Of a stretch of DNA of 64,000 nt, positions 27,820 through 36,630 are shown piece after piece. Each line of letters opens with the position of its first letter. Positions within the stretch are counted from its first letter, which is position 1. The stretch is from the NCBI GenBank assembly GCA_963738365.1, contig CAVTWH010000008.1:248001-312000 (forward strand). The letters run 5' to 3'. This DNA is from CAVTWH01 sp963738365 (GTDB lineage Bacteria > Actinomycetota > Actinomycetes > Mycobacteriales > Micromonosporaceae). Both the position numbers and the translations under genes were made by a program. A model generated the notes under the pieces. It had not been told where the DNA came from. It saw nothing but the letters and a program-made list of their open reading frames with translations, and searched no databases.

Positions 27820-28947
27820 ATGTACGGCAGTGACTTCGCGCTGCCCGACGACTCCGGCCCGCAGACCACCCCGCAGCCGGCCCCGCCGGGCCACTCCGAG
27901 TTGCTGGAGCAGGTGGCGGCCGTGGAGGCTGAGCTGCGCGCCGCATCCGCCCGCCCGGGCGCCGACCAGGGGCGGCCCGACGGGGACGGCGAGCTGGCCG
28001 AGCTGTTCGACCAGCTCATCGCCGAGGACGCCAAGATCGAGCCGCGCGACTGGCTGCCCGACGGGTACCGGCGCATGCTGGTCCGGCAGATCGCCCAGCA
28101 CGCCCACTCGGAGATCATCGGCATGCAGCCCGAGGGCAACTGGATCACCCGGGCGCCCAGCCTGCACCGCAAGGCCATCCTGCTGGCCAAGGTGCAGGAC
28201 GAGGCCGGCCACGGCCTGTACCTCTACGCCGCCGCCGAGACCCTCGGCGTGTCCCGCGACGAGCTGGTCGACGCCCTGCACAGCGGCCGCCAGAAGTACA
28301 GCTCGATCTTCAACTACCCCACCCTGAGCTGGGCTGACGTCGGCGTCATCGGCTGGCTGGTGGACGGCGCGGCGATCGTCAACCAGGTACCGCTGTGCCG
28401 CTGCTCCTACGGCCCCTACGCCCGGGCGATGATCCGCGTCTGCAAGGAGGAGTCGTTCCACCAGCGGCAGGGCTACGACATCCTCTACACGCTCAGCCAC
28501 GGCACCCCGGAGCAGCACGCGATGGCCCAGGACGCGGTGGACCGCTGGTGGTACCCGTCGCTGGCGATGTTCGGACCGCCCGACTCCGACTCCACCCACT
28601 CCGAGCAGTCGATGACCTGGAAGATCAAGCGCTTCACCAACGACGAGCTGCGCCAGCGCTTCGTCGACATGTGCGTGCAGCAGGCCGCCATCCTCGGCCT
28701 CACCCTGCCCGACCCGCAGCTGCGCTGGAACGACGAGCGCGGCGCCCACGACTTCACCCCGCCGGACTTCACCGAGCTGATGCGCGTCATCTCCGGCGAC
28801 GGCCCGTGCAACCGGCAGCGGCTGGAGCACAAGCGCCGGGCCTGGGCCGAGGGCGCCTGGGTCCGCGAGGCGGCCGCCGCCTACGCCGCGAAGCACGCCG
28901 CCCGCCCTTCCGTACCCGCCGGTGTCCCGGCGGAGGTGTCCGGATGA
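27820..28947 (+). CDS. paaA: Phenylacetyl-CoA 1,2-epoxidase catalytic subunit
   Basis: PaaA is the di-iron oxygenase subunit of the PaaABCE complex that epoxidises the ring of phenylacetyl-CoA. This copy has 375 residues; the first 60 are a variable Pro/Ala-rich extension. Ligand-bearing helices are visible: QHAHSEIIGMQPEGNW, KVQDEAGHGLYLY (ExxH) and CKEESFHQRQGYDIL (ExxxH). SEQSMTWKIKRFTNDELRQRFVD is strongly conserved in PaaA. ATG 27820 begins the operon. Its stop overlaps paaB (ATGA). Confidence 0.95.
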   Translation: MYGSDFALPDDSGPQTTPQPAPPGHSELLEQVAAVEAELRAASARPGADQGRPDGDGELAELFDQLIAEDAKIEPRDWLPDGYRRMLVRQIAQHAHSEIIGMQPEGNWITRAPSLHRKAILLAKVQDEAGHGLYLYAAAETLGVSRDELVDALHSGRQKYSSIFNYPTLSWADVGVIGWLVDGAAIVNQVPLCRCSYGPYARAMIRVCKEESFHQRQGYDILYTLSHGTPEQHAMAQDAVDRWWYPSLAMFGPPDSDSTHSEQSMTWKIKRFTNDELRQRFVDMCVQQAAILGLTLPDPQLRWNDERGAHDFTPPDFTELMRVISGDGPCNRQRLEHKRRAWAEGAWVREAAAAYAAKHAARPSVPAGVPAEVSG

Positions 28948-29228
28948 GTGCCGAGTGGCCGCTGTGGGAGGTGTTCGTCCGGCCCCGGCGCGGCCTGGCC
29001 CACGGGCACGTCGGCTCGCTGCGCGCCCCGGACGCCACCATGGCCCTGCGCAACGCCCGCGACCTCTACACCCGCCGGCAGGAGGGGGTCTCCATCTGGG
29101 TGGTCCCGGCCGCGCAGATCACCGCCTCCAGCCCGGAGGAGAAGGACGCCTTCTTCGACCCGGCCGCCGACAAGGTCTACCGGCACCCCACCTTCTATCC
29201 GGTACCCGACGGGGTCCAGCACCTGTGA
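28944..29228 (+). CDS. paaB: Phenylacetyl-CoA epoxidase subunit PaaB
   Basis: A 94-residue protein that bridges PaaAC heterodimers in the multicomponent epoxidase. It has the family start PLWEVFVRPRRGLAHGHVGSL, then DATMALRNARDLYTRRQEGVSIWVVP and a typical finish (KVYRHPTFYPVPDGVQHL). It overlaps paaA and paaC by four bases on either side, indicating translational coupling. Confidence 0.95.
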   Translation: MSAEWPLWEVFVRPRRGLAHGHVGSLRAPDATMALRNARDLYTRRQEGVSIWVVPAAQITASSPEEKDAFFDPAADKVYRHPTFYPVPDGVQHL

Positions 29229-29938
29229 ACGGCGCCTACCGGACCGCTCTCGGGCTGGGTGACGACGCGCTGGTCGCCGCGCAGCGGCTGGCCGCCTGGT
29301 GTGCCCGCGCCCCGGAGCTGGAGGAGGACGTGGCGCTGGCCAACATCGCCCTGGACCAGCTCGGCGCCGCCCGGCTGCTGCTGCGCCACGCCGGGCAGCT
29401 GGAGGGCGCGGGGCGCGACGAGGACGCGCTGGCCTACCTGCGCGCCGACCACGAATACCGCAACGTGCTACTGGTCGAACTGCCCGACGCCGACTACGCG
29501 ACGGTCGTCGCCAAGCTGCTCTTCCTCGGCGCCTGGCAGCGCCTGCACTACGCGGCGCTGGCCGGCGGCGACGACGAGCAGCTGGCCGGCATCGCCGGCA
29601 AGGCGGTCAAGGAGAGCGCGTACCACCTGGACCACGGGCGCCAGTGGACGCTGCGGCTGGGCGACGGTACCGACACCTCGCACCGGCGGATGCAGGCCGC
29701 CGTGGACGCGCTGTGGCCGTACACCCTGGAACTGCACGACGTGACGCCGCAGCTGCGCGAGGCGTGGCTGGCCACGGTGGAGCCGGTGCTGGCCGCCGCG
29801 ACGCTGACCCGGCCGGCGGACGGCTGGGCCCCGCACGCGGGCGGCGGTGGTCGCGCCGGCCGGCACACCGAGCACCTGTCCTACCTGCTGGCCGAACTCC
29901 AGGTCGTGCACCGGGCCCACCCGGGAGCCCGGTGGTGA
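29225..29938 (+). CDS. paaC: Phenylacetyl-CoA epoxidase structural subunit PaaC
   Basis: A 237-residue ferritin-like helical protein, the non-catalytic partner of PaaA needed for complex stability. Recognisable features are LAAWCARAPELEEDVALANIALDQLGAAR, FLGAWQRLHY, KESAYHLDHGRQWTLRLGDGTD and a carboxy-terminal HTEHLSYLLAELQ. The GTG at 29225 overlaps paaB and its stop overlaps paaD, both as GTGA. Confidence 0.94.
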   Translation: MNGAYRTALGLGDDALVAAQRLAAWCARAPELEEDVALANIALDQLGAARLLLRHAGQLEGAGRDEDALAYLRADHEYRNVLLVELPDADYATVVAKLLFLGAWQRLHYAALAGGDDEQLAGIAGKAVKESAYHLDHGRQWTLRLGDGTDTSHRRMQAAVDALWPYTLELHDVTPQLREAWLATVEPVLAAATLTRPADGWAPHAGGGGRAGRHTEHLSYLLAELQVVHRAHPGARW

Positions 29939-30606
29939 CCCGCTCCGACCTGCCCCGTCCGGGTGCGGCCCCGGCTGCGTCGGCTGGGACCGCGCCCACC
30001 GAGCCGGCTGGGACCGCGCCCACCGAGCCGGCCGGGACCGGGCCGACCGAGCCGGTGTGGACCGGGACGGACCCGGCGGACGTGGCCGCCGCCGTGCCGG
30101 ATCCGGAGCTGCGCGTGGTCACCGTCGGCGAGCTGGGCATCCTGCGTGACGTGCAGACGATGGACGGGCGGGTCACGGTGACCATCACCCCGACCTACTC
30201 CGGCTGCCCGGCGATGGAGATGATCCGCGCTGACATCGTCCGATCGCTGGCCGCCGCCGGTCACCCCGACGCGGTGGTACGCACCCGGCTGGCTCCCGCC
30301 TGGACCACCGACTGGATCACCGACGCCGGCCGCGCCAAGCTGGCCGCCGCCGGGATCGCCCCACCCGGCCCGGCCGGCCCGGTCCTGCTCGGCCTACCCG
30401 CCCCGGCCGGTCCCGCGCTGCCCGGCCCCGGCCGGACAACCGCGTCGGCTGACAGGTCAGCCGGTGCGGTGGGCGTGCCGGTCGCCTGTCCCCGGTGCGG
30501 GGCGGCGGAGACCGAGGAGCTGTCCCGGTTCGGGTCGACGGCGTGCAAGGCGCTGCGGCGGTGCCGGGCCTGCGGTGAGCCGTTCGAGGCGGTGAAGCCG
30601 CTGTGA
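29935..30606 (+). CDS. paaD: PaaD, Fe-S assembly-type factor for the epoxidase
   Basis: A 223-residue PaaD/MIP18-family (SufT-like) protein, probably needed to mature Fe-S centres of the epoxidase reductase. The core has VAAAVPDPELRVVTVGELGILRDV, then VTITPTYSGCPAMEMI with its conserved Cys. The tail is a zinc ribbon: CPRCG, then C-x2-C in RRCRACGEPFEA. Odd points are a 45-residue amino extension made of TEPAGTAP octapeptides from a 24-bp repeat and a Pro/Ala-rich insert before the ribbon. The GTG at 29935 overlaps paaC; an internal start after the repeats is possible. Confidence 0.92.
   Translation: MTRSDLPRPGAAPAASAGTAPTEPAGTAPTEPAGTGPTEPVWTGTDPADVAAAVPDPELRVVTVGELGILRDVQTMDGRVTVTITPTYSGCPAMEMIRADIVRSLAAAGHPDAVVRTRLAPAWTTDWITDAGRAKLAAAGIAPPGPAGPVLLGLPAPAGPALPGPGRTTASADRSAGAVGVPVACPRCGAAETEELSRFGSTACKALRRCRACGEPFEAVKPL
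29980..30057 (+). repeat. 24-bp tandem repeat in paaD start (TEPAGTAP)
   Basis: A little over three copies of a 24-bp unit encode TEPAGTAP-type octapeptides. The first copies are almost identical; the last differ at several bases. It adds a flexible linker outside the conserved PaaD domain. Confidence 0.8.
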
Positions 30607-31709
30607 GCGTGACCATCCGGCAGCCGGTGCGCCGCCGGCCGGTCTTCCACGACCTGCGGGTGAGCGCCGTCGACCAGCTCACCCACGACGCCGTGGCGGT
30701 GACCTTCGACGTACCGCAGCCGCTGCGTGACGAGTTCGCCTTCCGGGCGGGCCAGCACGTGACGGTACGCCGGCTGGTGGACGGGGAGGACGTGCGGCGC
30801 TCGTACTCGATCTGCTCCACGCCGGCGGAGCTGGAGCGGCGGGGGGTGCTGCGGATCGGCGTCAAGGTGCTGCCCGGCGGCTCCTTTTCCCGGTACGCGG
30901 CGCAGGCCCTGCGCCCGGGCGACGTGGTGGCGGTCCTCGCCCCGCTCGGGCACTTCACCACCGCCTTCGCGCCCGACCGGGTCCGCCGCTACGCCGCCCT
31001 GGTGGCCGGCTCCGGGATCACCCCGGTGCTCTCCCTGGTGGCCACCGGGCTGGCCGTCGAGCCGGCGTCCCGGTTCACCGTGGTGTACGCCAACCGGTAC
31101 GCCCGTTCGGTGATGTTCGCCGACGAGCTGGCCGACCTCAAGGACCGCTACCCCGACCGGCTGCACCTGGTGCACGTGCTGTCCCGGGAAACGCAGCTCG
31201 CGCCGCTGCTCTCCGGCCGGCTGGACGCCGACCGGCTGGGCGCGCTGCTGGACGCCCTGCTGCCGCCGGCCGACGTGGACGAGTGGTTCCTGTGCGGCCC
31301 GCAGGGCCTGGTCCTGGACACCCGGGACGCGCTCACCGCCCGGGGCGTCCCGGACGCCGCGGTGCACACCGAGCTGTTCCACGTGGCCGACGCCCCCGCG
31401 CCGGTGCAGCCCGCGCCGGCCGCCGAGGCCCCCGAGGTGGCCGTGACGATCCTGCTCGACGGGCGGGCGTCCAGCTTCCCGATGCGGCGCGGCGAACGGG
31501 TCCTCGATGCCGCCCTGCGGGTCCGCCCGGAGCTGCCGTTCGCCTGCCGGGGCGGGGTGTGCTCGACCTGCCGGGCGAAGCTGGTCGACGGCGAGGTGAC
31601 GATGGCCCGCAACTACGCGCTACAGCCCGACGAGCTGGCCGCCGGGTACGTGCTGACCTGCCAGTCCACCCCCGTCACCGACCAGCTCACCGTCGACTAC
31701 GACGCCTGA
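30603..31709 (+). CDS. paaE: Phenylacetyl-CoA epoxidase, NAD(P)H reductase subunit PaaE
   Basis: A 368-residue electron-transfer flavoprotein that passes electrons from NADPH through FAD and a [2Fe-2S] centre to PaaA. The FAD domain has VRRSYSICSTP, the nucleotide domain has LVAGSGITPVLSL and FLCGPQG, and the carboxy ferredoxin domain has CRGGVCSTCRAKL followed by LTCQS, giving the four ligands. The GTG overlaps the paaD stop. It is the last gene of the operon; the ligase, hydratases and ring-opening genes (paaK, F, G, H, Z) are not in this window. Confidence 0.94.
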   Translation: MSVTIRQPVRRRPVFHDLRVSAVDQLTHDAVAVTFDVPQPLRDEFAFRAGQHVTVRRLVDGEDVRRSYSICSTPAELERRGVLRIGVKVLPGGSFSRYAAQALRPGDVVAVLAPLGHFTTAFAPDRVRRYAALVAGSGITPVLSLVATGLAVEPASRFTVVYANRYARSVMFADELADLKDRYPDRLHLVHVLSRETQLAPLLSGRLDADRLGALLDALLPPADVDEWFLCGPQGLVLDTRDALTARGVPDAAVHTELFHVADAPAPVQPAPAAEAPEVAVTILLDGRASSFPMRRGERVLDAALRVRPELPFACRGGVCSTCRAKLVDGEVTMARNYALQPDELAAGYVLTCQSTPVTDQLTVDYDA

Positions 31710-31731
31710 GGCGCCCGGCCGCTCAGGGCGC
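31706..31731. terminator. Possible bidirectional terminator between paaE and the reductase gene
   Basis: The gap of 13 bp between convergent stops lies in self-complementary sequence: GCGCCC (31711-31716) with GGGCGC (31726-31731), and an alternative CTGAG/CTCAG pairing. There is no T-run, so this is only a plausible hairpin. Confidence 0.35.
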
Positions 31732-32682
31732 GCCGATGGCGTCGAGTTCGGCCAGCTCCCCGGGGGTGGGTACCCAGCAGCCGGCGGCCGCGTTGGCGGC
31801 CACCTGCTCGGGCCGGGTGGCACCGGCGATCACGCTGGTGACCGCGGGCTTGCCGGCCAGCCCGCCGATGGCCACGTCGAGCAGCGTCAGGTCCCGCTTC
31901 TCCGCGAAGTCGCGCAGCGCGTCGATGGTGTCCCAGTCGGCCTCGGCCAGGCGCTGGGCGTACCGGGCGTCGGAGAGCCGGGCGCCGGCGGGGGCGTCGG
32001 CGTCCCGGCGATACTTGCCGGTGAGCAGGCCGCTGGCCAGCGGGAAGTACGGCAGCAGCCCCAGCCCGTAGTGCTCCAGGGCCGGTACCAGGTCCTTCTC
32101 CACGCCCCGGGAGAGCAGGCTGTAGTGGTTCTGGGCGGAGACGAACGGGGTCAGGTGCCGGGTCCGGGCGGTCCACGCCGCGTCCGCGGTCTGGTACCCG
32201 GAGAAGTTGGAGTGCCCGAGGTAGCGCACCTTGCCGGCGCGGACCAGGTCGTCCAGGGCGGTCAGGGTCTCCTCGATCGGGGTGGCCGGGTCGGGCGCGT
32301 GCAGCTGGTAGAGGTCGATGTAGTCGGTGCGCAGCCGGCGTAGGGAAGCCTCCACCGCCCGCAGGATGTACCCGCGCGAGCCGCGCGCGCCCCGGTCCGG
32401 CCCGTTGGCGCCGCCCATGTCCATGCCGAACTTGGTGGCCACCACCACCTCGTCGCGCCGCCCGACCAGGGCCTGGCCGAGCAGGTCCTCGGAGCCGCCC
32501 GGCTCGCCGCCGTAGATGTCGGCGGTGTCGAAGAAGTTGATGCCCTGGTCCAGGGCGGCGTCCACGACGGCCCGGGTACCCGCCGCGTCGATCTTGCGGT
32601 GGAACTGGTTGCAGCCGATGCCGACAACTGAGACGACCAGCCCGGAGTCTCCGAGCCGCCGGTAGCGCATATCCGATGCCAT
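31723..32682 (-). CDS. Aldo-keto reductase
   Basis: A 319-residue AKR, a cytosolic NADPH-dependent TIM-barrel reductase of carbonyl compounds. Visible features are RRLGDSGLVVSVVGIGCNQF, GINFFDTADIYGG with the catalytic Asp and Tyr, VVATKFG with the Lys, and the substrate/His segment DYIDLYQLHAPD. Carboxy-terminal NADPH contacts fall in VTSVIAGATRPEQVAANA. It resembles the AKR11/YajO-like group. The ATG at 32682 faces mqnC divergently, 82 bp away. Substrate is unknown. Confidence 0.92.
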   Translation of the reverse strand: MASDMRYRRLGDSGLVVSVVGIGCNQFHRKIDAAGTRAVVDAALDQGINFFDTADIYGGEPGGSEDLLGQALVGRRDEVVVATKFGMDMGGANGPDRGARGSRGYILRAVEASLRRLRTDYIDLYQLHAPDPATPIEETLTALDDLVRAGKVRYLGHSNFSGYQTADAAWTARTRHLTPFVSAQNHYSLLSRGVEKDLVPALEHYGLGLLPYFPLASGLLTGKYRRDADAPAGARLSDARYAQRLAEADWDTIDALRDFAEKRDLTLLDVAIGGLAGKPAVTSVIAGATRPEQVAANAAAGCWVPTPGELAELDAIGAP

Positions 32683-32764
32683 GGTCTGAGAATCTAGGGT
32701 GCCCGGCCCGCACTATCTACCGGCCGTTGCCAGGTGAGAGCAGGCTCTCGGTACGCTCGTTGCT

Positions 32765-33997
32765 GTGACGAACACGCACGCGATCGCCGACATCCTCCAG
32801 CGGGCCGCCGACGGCGGCCGGATCAGCCCGGAGGAGGCGCTGCTGATCTACACCGAGGCGCCGTTCCACGCGCTGGGTGAGGCGGCTGACGCGGTGCGCC
32901 GACGGCGGTACCCGGACAACATCGTCACCTACATCATCGACCGCAACATCAACTACACCAACGTCTGCGTGACGGCCTGCAAGTTCTGCGCCTTCTACCG
33001 CGCGCCGAAGCACGAAGAGGGCTGGTCGCACCCGCTGGAGGAGATCCTGCGCCGGTGCGGTGAGGCGGTCGAGCTGGGCGCCACCCAGGTGATGCTGCAG
33101 GGCGGCCACCACCCGGACTACGGCGTGGAGTACTACGAGGAGCTGTTCGGCGCGGTCAAGGCGGCGTACCCGCAACTGGTGATCCACTCGATCGGGCCGA
33201 GTGAGATCCTGCACATGGCGAAGGTCTCCGGGGTCTCCATCGAGGAGGCGATCACCCGGATCAGGTCCGCCGGCCTGGACTCGATCGCCGGGGCCGGCGC
33301 CGAGATGCTGCCGGACCGGCCGCGCCAGGCGATCGCCCCGCTGAAGGAGTCCGGCGCCCGCTGGCTGGAGGTGATGGCCACCGCGCACCGCCTCGGCATC
33401 TCCTCTACCGCGACGATGATGATGGGTACCGGCGAGACCAACGCCGAGCGCATCGAGCACATCCGGATGATCCGTGACGTGCAGGACCTGGCCGTGGCGC
33501 GCGGCTACCGCGGCGTCGAGGACCCCGCGATCGGCGGCTTCCGCTCCTTCATCCCGTGGACCTACCAGCCGGAGAACAACCACCTCAAGGGGCGTACCCA
33601 GGCCACCACGCTGGAGTACCTGCGGTTCATCGCGACCGCCCGGCTGTTCCTGGACGCCATCCCCCATCTACAGTCCTCCTGGCTCACCACCGGCAAGGAC
33701 ACCGGCCAGCTCAGCCTGCACATGGGCGTGGACGACCTGGGTTCGATCATGCTGGAGGAGAACGTCATCTCCAGCGCCGGTGCCCGGCACCGCTCCAAGC
33801 TCACCGAGCTGGTCGAGATGATCCGTACCGCCGACCGGATCCCGGCCCGGCGCAACACCGTCTACGAGCGGGTCGACATCCACTGGACGCCGGCCGACGA
33901 CCCTACCGACGCCCGGGTCCAGTCGCACTTCTCCTCGATCGCCCTGCCGGGCGGCGGCACCGGCGGCCGTACCGCCCTCAAGGTCAGCACCGCCTGA
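32765..33997 (+). CDS. mqnC: Cyclic dehypoxanthine futalosine synthase (radical SAM)
   Basis: MqnC cyclises dehypoxanthine futalosine to the spiro compound CDHF, the fourth step of the futalosine pathway. The 410-residue protein has radical-SAM cysteines C68, C72 and C75 in NVCVTACKFCAFY, then MLQGGHHPDYGVEYYEELF, IHSIGPSEI and TMMMGTGETNAERIEH, all characteristic. GTG 32765 gives the conserved start THAIADILQRAADGGRIS. It stands divergent from the aldo-keto reductase. Confidence 0.95.
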   Translation: MTNTHAIADILQRAADGGRISPEEALLIYTEAPFHALGEAADAVRRRRYPDNIVTYIIDRNINYTNVCVTACKFCAFYRAPKHEEGWSHPLEEILRRCGEAVELGATQVMLQGGHHPDYGVEYYEELFGAVKAAYPQLVIHSIGPSEILHMAKVSGVSIEEAITRIRSAGLDSIAGAGAEMLPDRPRQAIAPLKESGARWLEVMATAHRLGISSTATMMMGTGETNAERIEHIRMIRDVQDLAVARGYRGVEDPAIGGFRSFIPWTYQPENNHLKGRTQATTLEYLRFIATARLFLDAIPHLQSSWLTTGKDTGQLSLHMGVDDLGSIMLEENVISSAGARHRSKLTELVEMIRTADRIPARRNTVYERVDIHWTPADDPTDARVQSHFSSIALPGGGTGGRTALKVSTA

Positions 33998-34028
33998 TCG
34001 GCCCGCTCCCGACCCGGCCCCGCACTAC

Positions 34029-34385
34029 GACGGCGCGGACCGGCCGGCGGTGGACGAGGCGTTGAAAGCCTCGGTGGCCATCACCGGAACAGCCGCTGCC
34101 GACCTGGCCGGGGCACTCAACAGCGCCGCCCCCGGGCACAACCGGGATTCCCCGGACTGCCAGCCGTACCAGCCGCCGCTCCAGCCGGACGGGGTGCTGC
34201 GCTTCCGGTCGGCCACTGGCGCGGTGGTGCGGGTGTACGTCACCTCCGCAGGTTGTCAGAGTCGGGGCTTCGACAACGGCGCCCGGGTGGTAAAGCTGAC
34301 CGTGCCGCTGCTGGCCGCCGCCTACGGCGGGCTGCACACCGGGTACAGCGTCGGCAGGGAGATCCCGGGCCGGGACCGCTCCTGA
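34029..34385 (+). pseudogene. 5'-truncated copy of the following membrane-anchored gene
   Basis: From about 34029 the translation (HYDGADRPAVDEALKASVAI, later VRVYVTSAGCQSRGFDNGAR) matches the carboxy-terminal third of the protein at 34423-35544 (VEDALKSSVAI, VPVYVTSSGCWSRGFDNGAR). The copy has its own stop at 34385 but no signal, anchor or amino-terminal two thirds, and no good start; a GTG at 34050 is the only option. It begins 31 bp after mqnC and 37 bp before the full gene, as expected of a partial tandem duplication or deletion remnant. Confidence 0.68.
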
Positions 34386-34422
34386 CGGGAACCGAATCAG
34401 GCCGTTGGTACGTCTGAGTTGC

Positions 34423-35544
34423 ATGGGGGTCGACGTGACGGGCGCGGAGCAGTCGGTGCAGGCGGGACCGGAGGGTCCGGCTCGGTCCGGCGGGTGGCTG
34501 CGAATCGGCCTCGTGGTGGCCGGCGTGGCGGTGCTGCTGGTGGTGGCGGCCGTGGTGGTCAGGCAGCTGCGTGCCGGGGAAAGCGCCGCCGCTGCGCCCG
34601 GGCACTCCGAGCCCTACCCGGGCGTCCCGAACGGGCGCACGGCCGCCCCCGGCTGGCGGCTGGTCTCGTCGCTGGGGCTGGAGATCGAGGTACCGGCCGA
34701 TTGGGCCACCAACGCCGAGACCTGCGGCAGCGCCGACCGGGCCACCGTGCTGCGCGGGGTCGGCGCGGTGGACCTGTGCGGCACCGTGGAGCCGCCCGAC
34801 GTGCCGGTCGCCGAGCTGGTCTCGTACGTGGACGACCTGCCCGCCGGGTATGCCCGGCGCACGGTCACCGTGGACGGCGTGGCGACCGAGCGCGCCGACG
34901 GGCACCTGGCGGACGGCCGCGCCGAGGCGGTGCTGACCTTCCCGGACCTGGGCGCCCGGCTGCTGGTACGCGGCACCGGCCCGGCGCTGACCGAGCGGAT
35001 CCTGGCCGGCGCGCACCGGGTGGCGGTGGACAGCCTGGGCTGCGCCACGGCGCGCCCGACGACGCTGCGCCCGCCCGCCCCGGCCGGCCTGGACACCCTG
35101 GTCCCGGCCGACGCCAACGAGATCGACGTCTGCTACTACGGCGAGCCGGACTACGACCTGCCGAACAGCCGGCCGGTCGAGGACGCCCTGAAGAGCTCCG
35201 TGGCGATCACCGCAGCCGCCGAGCTGGCCGGTGCGCTCAATGCCGGTACCCGCGGCCGCAACCCGGACTCGCGGGCCTGCCTGGCAGTCGACAAGCCGAT
35301 CAGGCCGGACGCAGTGCTGCTGTTCCGGACGGCCGGTGGCCCGGTGGTGCCGGTCTACGTGACCTCCAGCGGCTGTTGGAGCCGGGGCTTCGACAACGGC
35401 GCCCGGGTGGTACAGGCGACCGAGGCGCTGGTCGCGGCGGCGTACAACCCGCTGCACACCGGGTACGGCCTCACCGGCGACCTACCGGGGCTGCCCGGGG
35501 ACGGCTCCAGCGGAACTCCGAAGCCGGATCCGACGGACAGTTGA
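34423..35544 (+). CDS. Membrane-anchored extracytoplasmic protein of unknown function
   Basis: A 373-residue protein with a short cytoplasmic start, one transmembrane helix (LRIGLVVAGVAVLLVVAAVVV, about residues 26-46) and an outward-facing domain. Cysteine pairs recur (TCGS with LCGT; GCAT, VCYY, ACLA, SGCWSRG), suggesting disulfides in an exported domain. No enzyme motif is visible. The ATG at 34423 is chosen; an in-frame TTG six codons upstream is weaker. The last third is duplicated just upstream in a truncated copy. Confidence 0.75.
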   Translation: MGVDVTGAEQSVQAGPEGPARSGGWLRIGLVVAGVAVLLVVAAVVVRQLRAGESAAAAPGHSEPYPGVPNGRTAAPGWRLVSSLGLEIEVPADWATNAETCGSADRATVLRGVGAVDLCGTVEPPDVPVAELVSYVDDLPAGYARRTVTVDGVATERADGHLADGRAEAVLTFPDLGARLLVRGTGPALTERILAGAHRVAVDSLGCATARPTTLRPPAPAGLDTLVPADANEIDVCYYGEPDYDLPNSRPVEDALKSSVAITAAAELAGALNAGTRGRNPDSRACLAVDKPIRPDAVLLFRTAGGPVVPVYVTSSGCWSRGFDNGARVVQATEALVAAAYNPLHTGYGLTGDLPGLPGDGSSGTPKPDPTDS

Positions 35545-35676
35545 GGCCGGTGGTGCCGCTGTGGCGCGGAGCAGGTGACCACCGCCACTATCGGTAGCCG
35601 TCTTCTGCGAGGAATTACCAGGTCAGAGCTACTTTTCTCGGATAGCAGCACGGTCTGTAACCCCGAGGAGTGTTCT

Positions 35677-35781
35677 GTGGACGGCATGGTCCTGGTGATG
35701 ATGGCCGGCGCCGGCCTGTTCCTGCTGGGCGCCGCCCTGCTCGTCGTCACCATCCTCGGGGCACTGCGTACCCGCAGCTGA
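35677..35781 (+). CDS. Small single-helix membrane protein
   Basis: A 34-residue open frame starting GTG with GAGGAG 6 nt upstream. It is one hydrophobic helix (MVLVMMAGAGLFLLGAALLV, then VTILGAL) with a basic end (RTRS). The preceding 100 bp is AT-rich for this genome and probably holds its promoter. It sits 59 bp before menG. Function is unknown; the strong ribosome site and helix suggest a real small protein. Confidence 0.6.
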   Translation: MDGMVLVMMAGAGLFLLGAALLVVTILGALRTRS

Positions 35782-35840
35782 CCAGCGGCACCGGCAGCCC
35801 CGACAGCGGCGGAGATCGGCGCGGCTGCGAGAGTGGCGCA

Positions 35841-36533
35841 ATGACGCGCGCGCAGTTGGACAAGCAGCCGCACGAGGTCGCCGCGATGTTCGACGGCGTG
35901 GCCGGCCGGTACGACCGCACCAACACGATCCTCTCCTTCGGCCAGGACCGGCTGTGGCGCCGGGCCACCCGGCACGCCCTCGACGCCCGCCCCGGCGAGC
36001 TGGTGCTGGACCTGGCGGCGGGTACCGGGGTGTCCACCGAGGAGCTGGCCCGCTCGGGCGCCACGGTGGTCGGCGCGGACATCTCGCAGGGGATGCTGCA
36101 GGCCGGCCGGGCAGCCGGGCGCGGGGTGCCGCTGCTGGCCGGGGACGCGCTGGCGTTGCCGTTCCGGGACGGTGTCTTCGACGCGGTGACCATCTCGTTC
36201 GGGCTGCGCAACGTGCACGACACCGGGGCGGCCCTGGCGGAGCTGGCCCGGGTCACCCGGCCGGGCGGCCGGCTGGTGGTGTGCGAGTTCAGCCACCCGA
36301 CGCTGGCCCCGTTCCGGGCGGTGTACCTGCGGTACCTGATGGGTGCGCTGCCGGCCGTCGCCCGTGGCGTCTCCTCCAATCCGGACGCCTACGTCTACCT
36401 CGCCGAGTCCATCCGGGCCTGGCCGGACCAGGCGCAGCTGGCCGGCAGGCTGGCCGGGGCCGGCTGGACCGGGGTGGCCTGGCGCAATCTCAGCGGCGGC
36501 ATCGTGGCGCTGCACCGGGCCGTCCGCTCGTGA
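35841..36533 (+). CDS. menG: Demethylmenaquinone methyltransferase
   Basis: A 230-residue SAM-dependent methyltransferase of the UbiE/MenG family, performing the ring C-methylation that completes menaquinone. Motifs: MFDGVAGRYDRTNTILSFGQDRLWRR at the start, SAM-binding LDLAAGTGVSTEELA, then DALALPFRDGVFDAVTISFGLRNV and the late RPGGRLVVCEFSHPTL. Because the ring is made by the futalosine route here, the substrate is demethylmenaquinone. It precedes menJ by about 200 bp that carries regulatory sites. Confidence 0.94.
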   Translation: MTRAQLDKQPHEVAAMFDGVAGRYDRTNTILSFGQDRLWRRATRHALDARPGELVLDLAAGTGVSTEELARSGATVVGADISQGMLQAGRAAGRGVPLLAGDALALPFRDGVFDAVTISFGLRNVHDTGAALAELARVTRPGGRLVVCEFSHPTLAPFRAVYLRYLMGALPAVARGVSSNPDAYVYLAESIRAWPDQAQLAGRLAGAGWTGVAWRNLSGGIVALHRAVRS

Positions 36534-36630
36534 GGAGTCCGCGACCCGCCGGCCGCCGCGTGGGTCGCCCGGCCGGGGGAACCGGCTGTCCCGGCGGCGC
36601 GGCGAGCGTGGCGCGCCGGCCGGACCGGGG

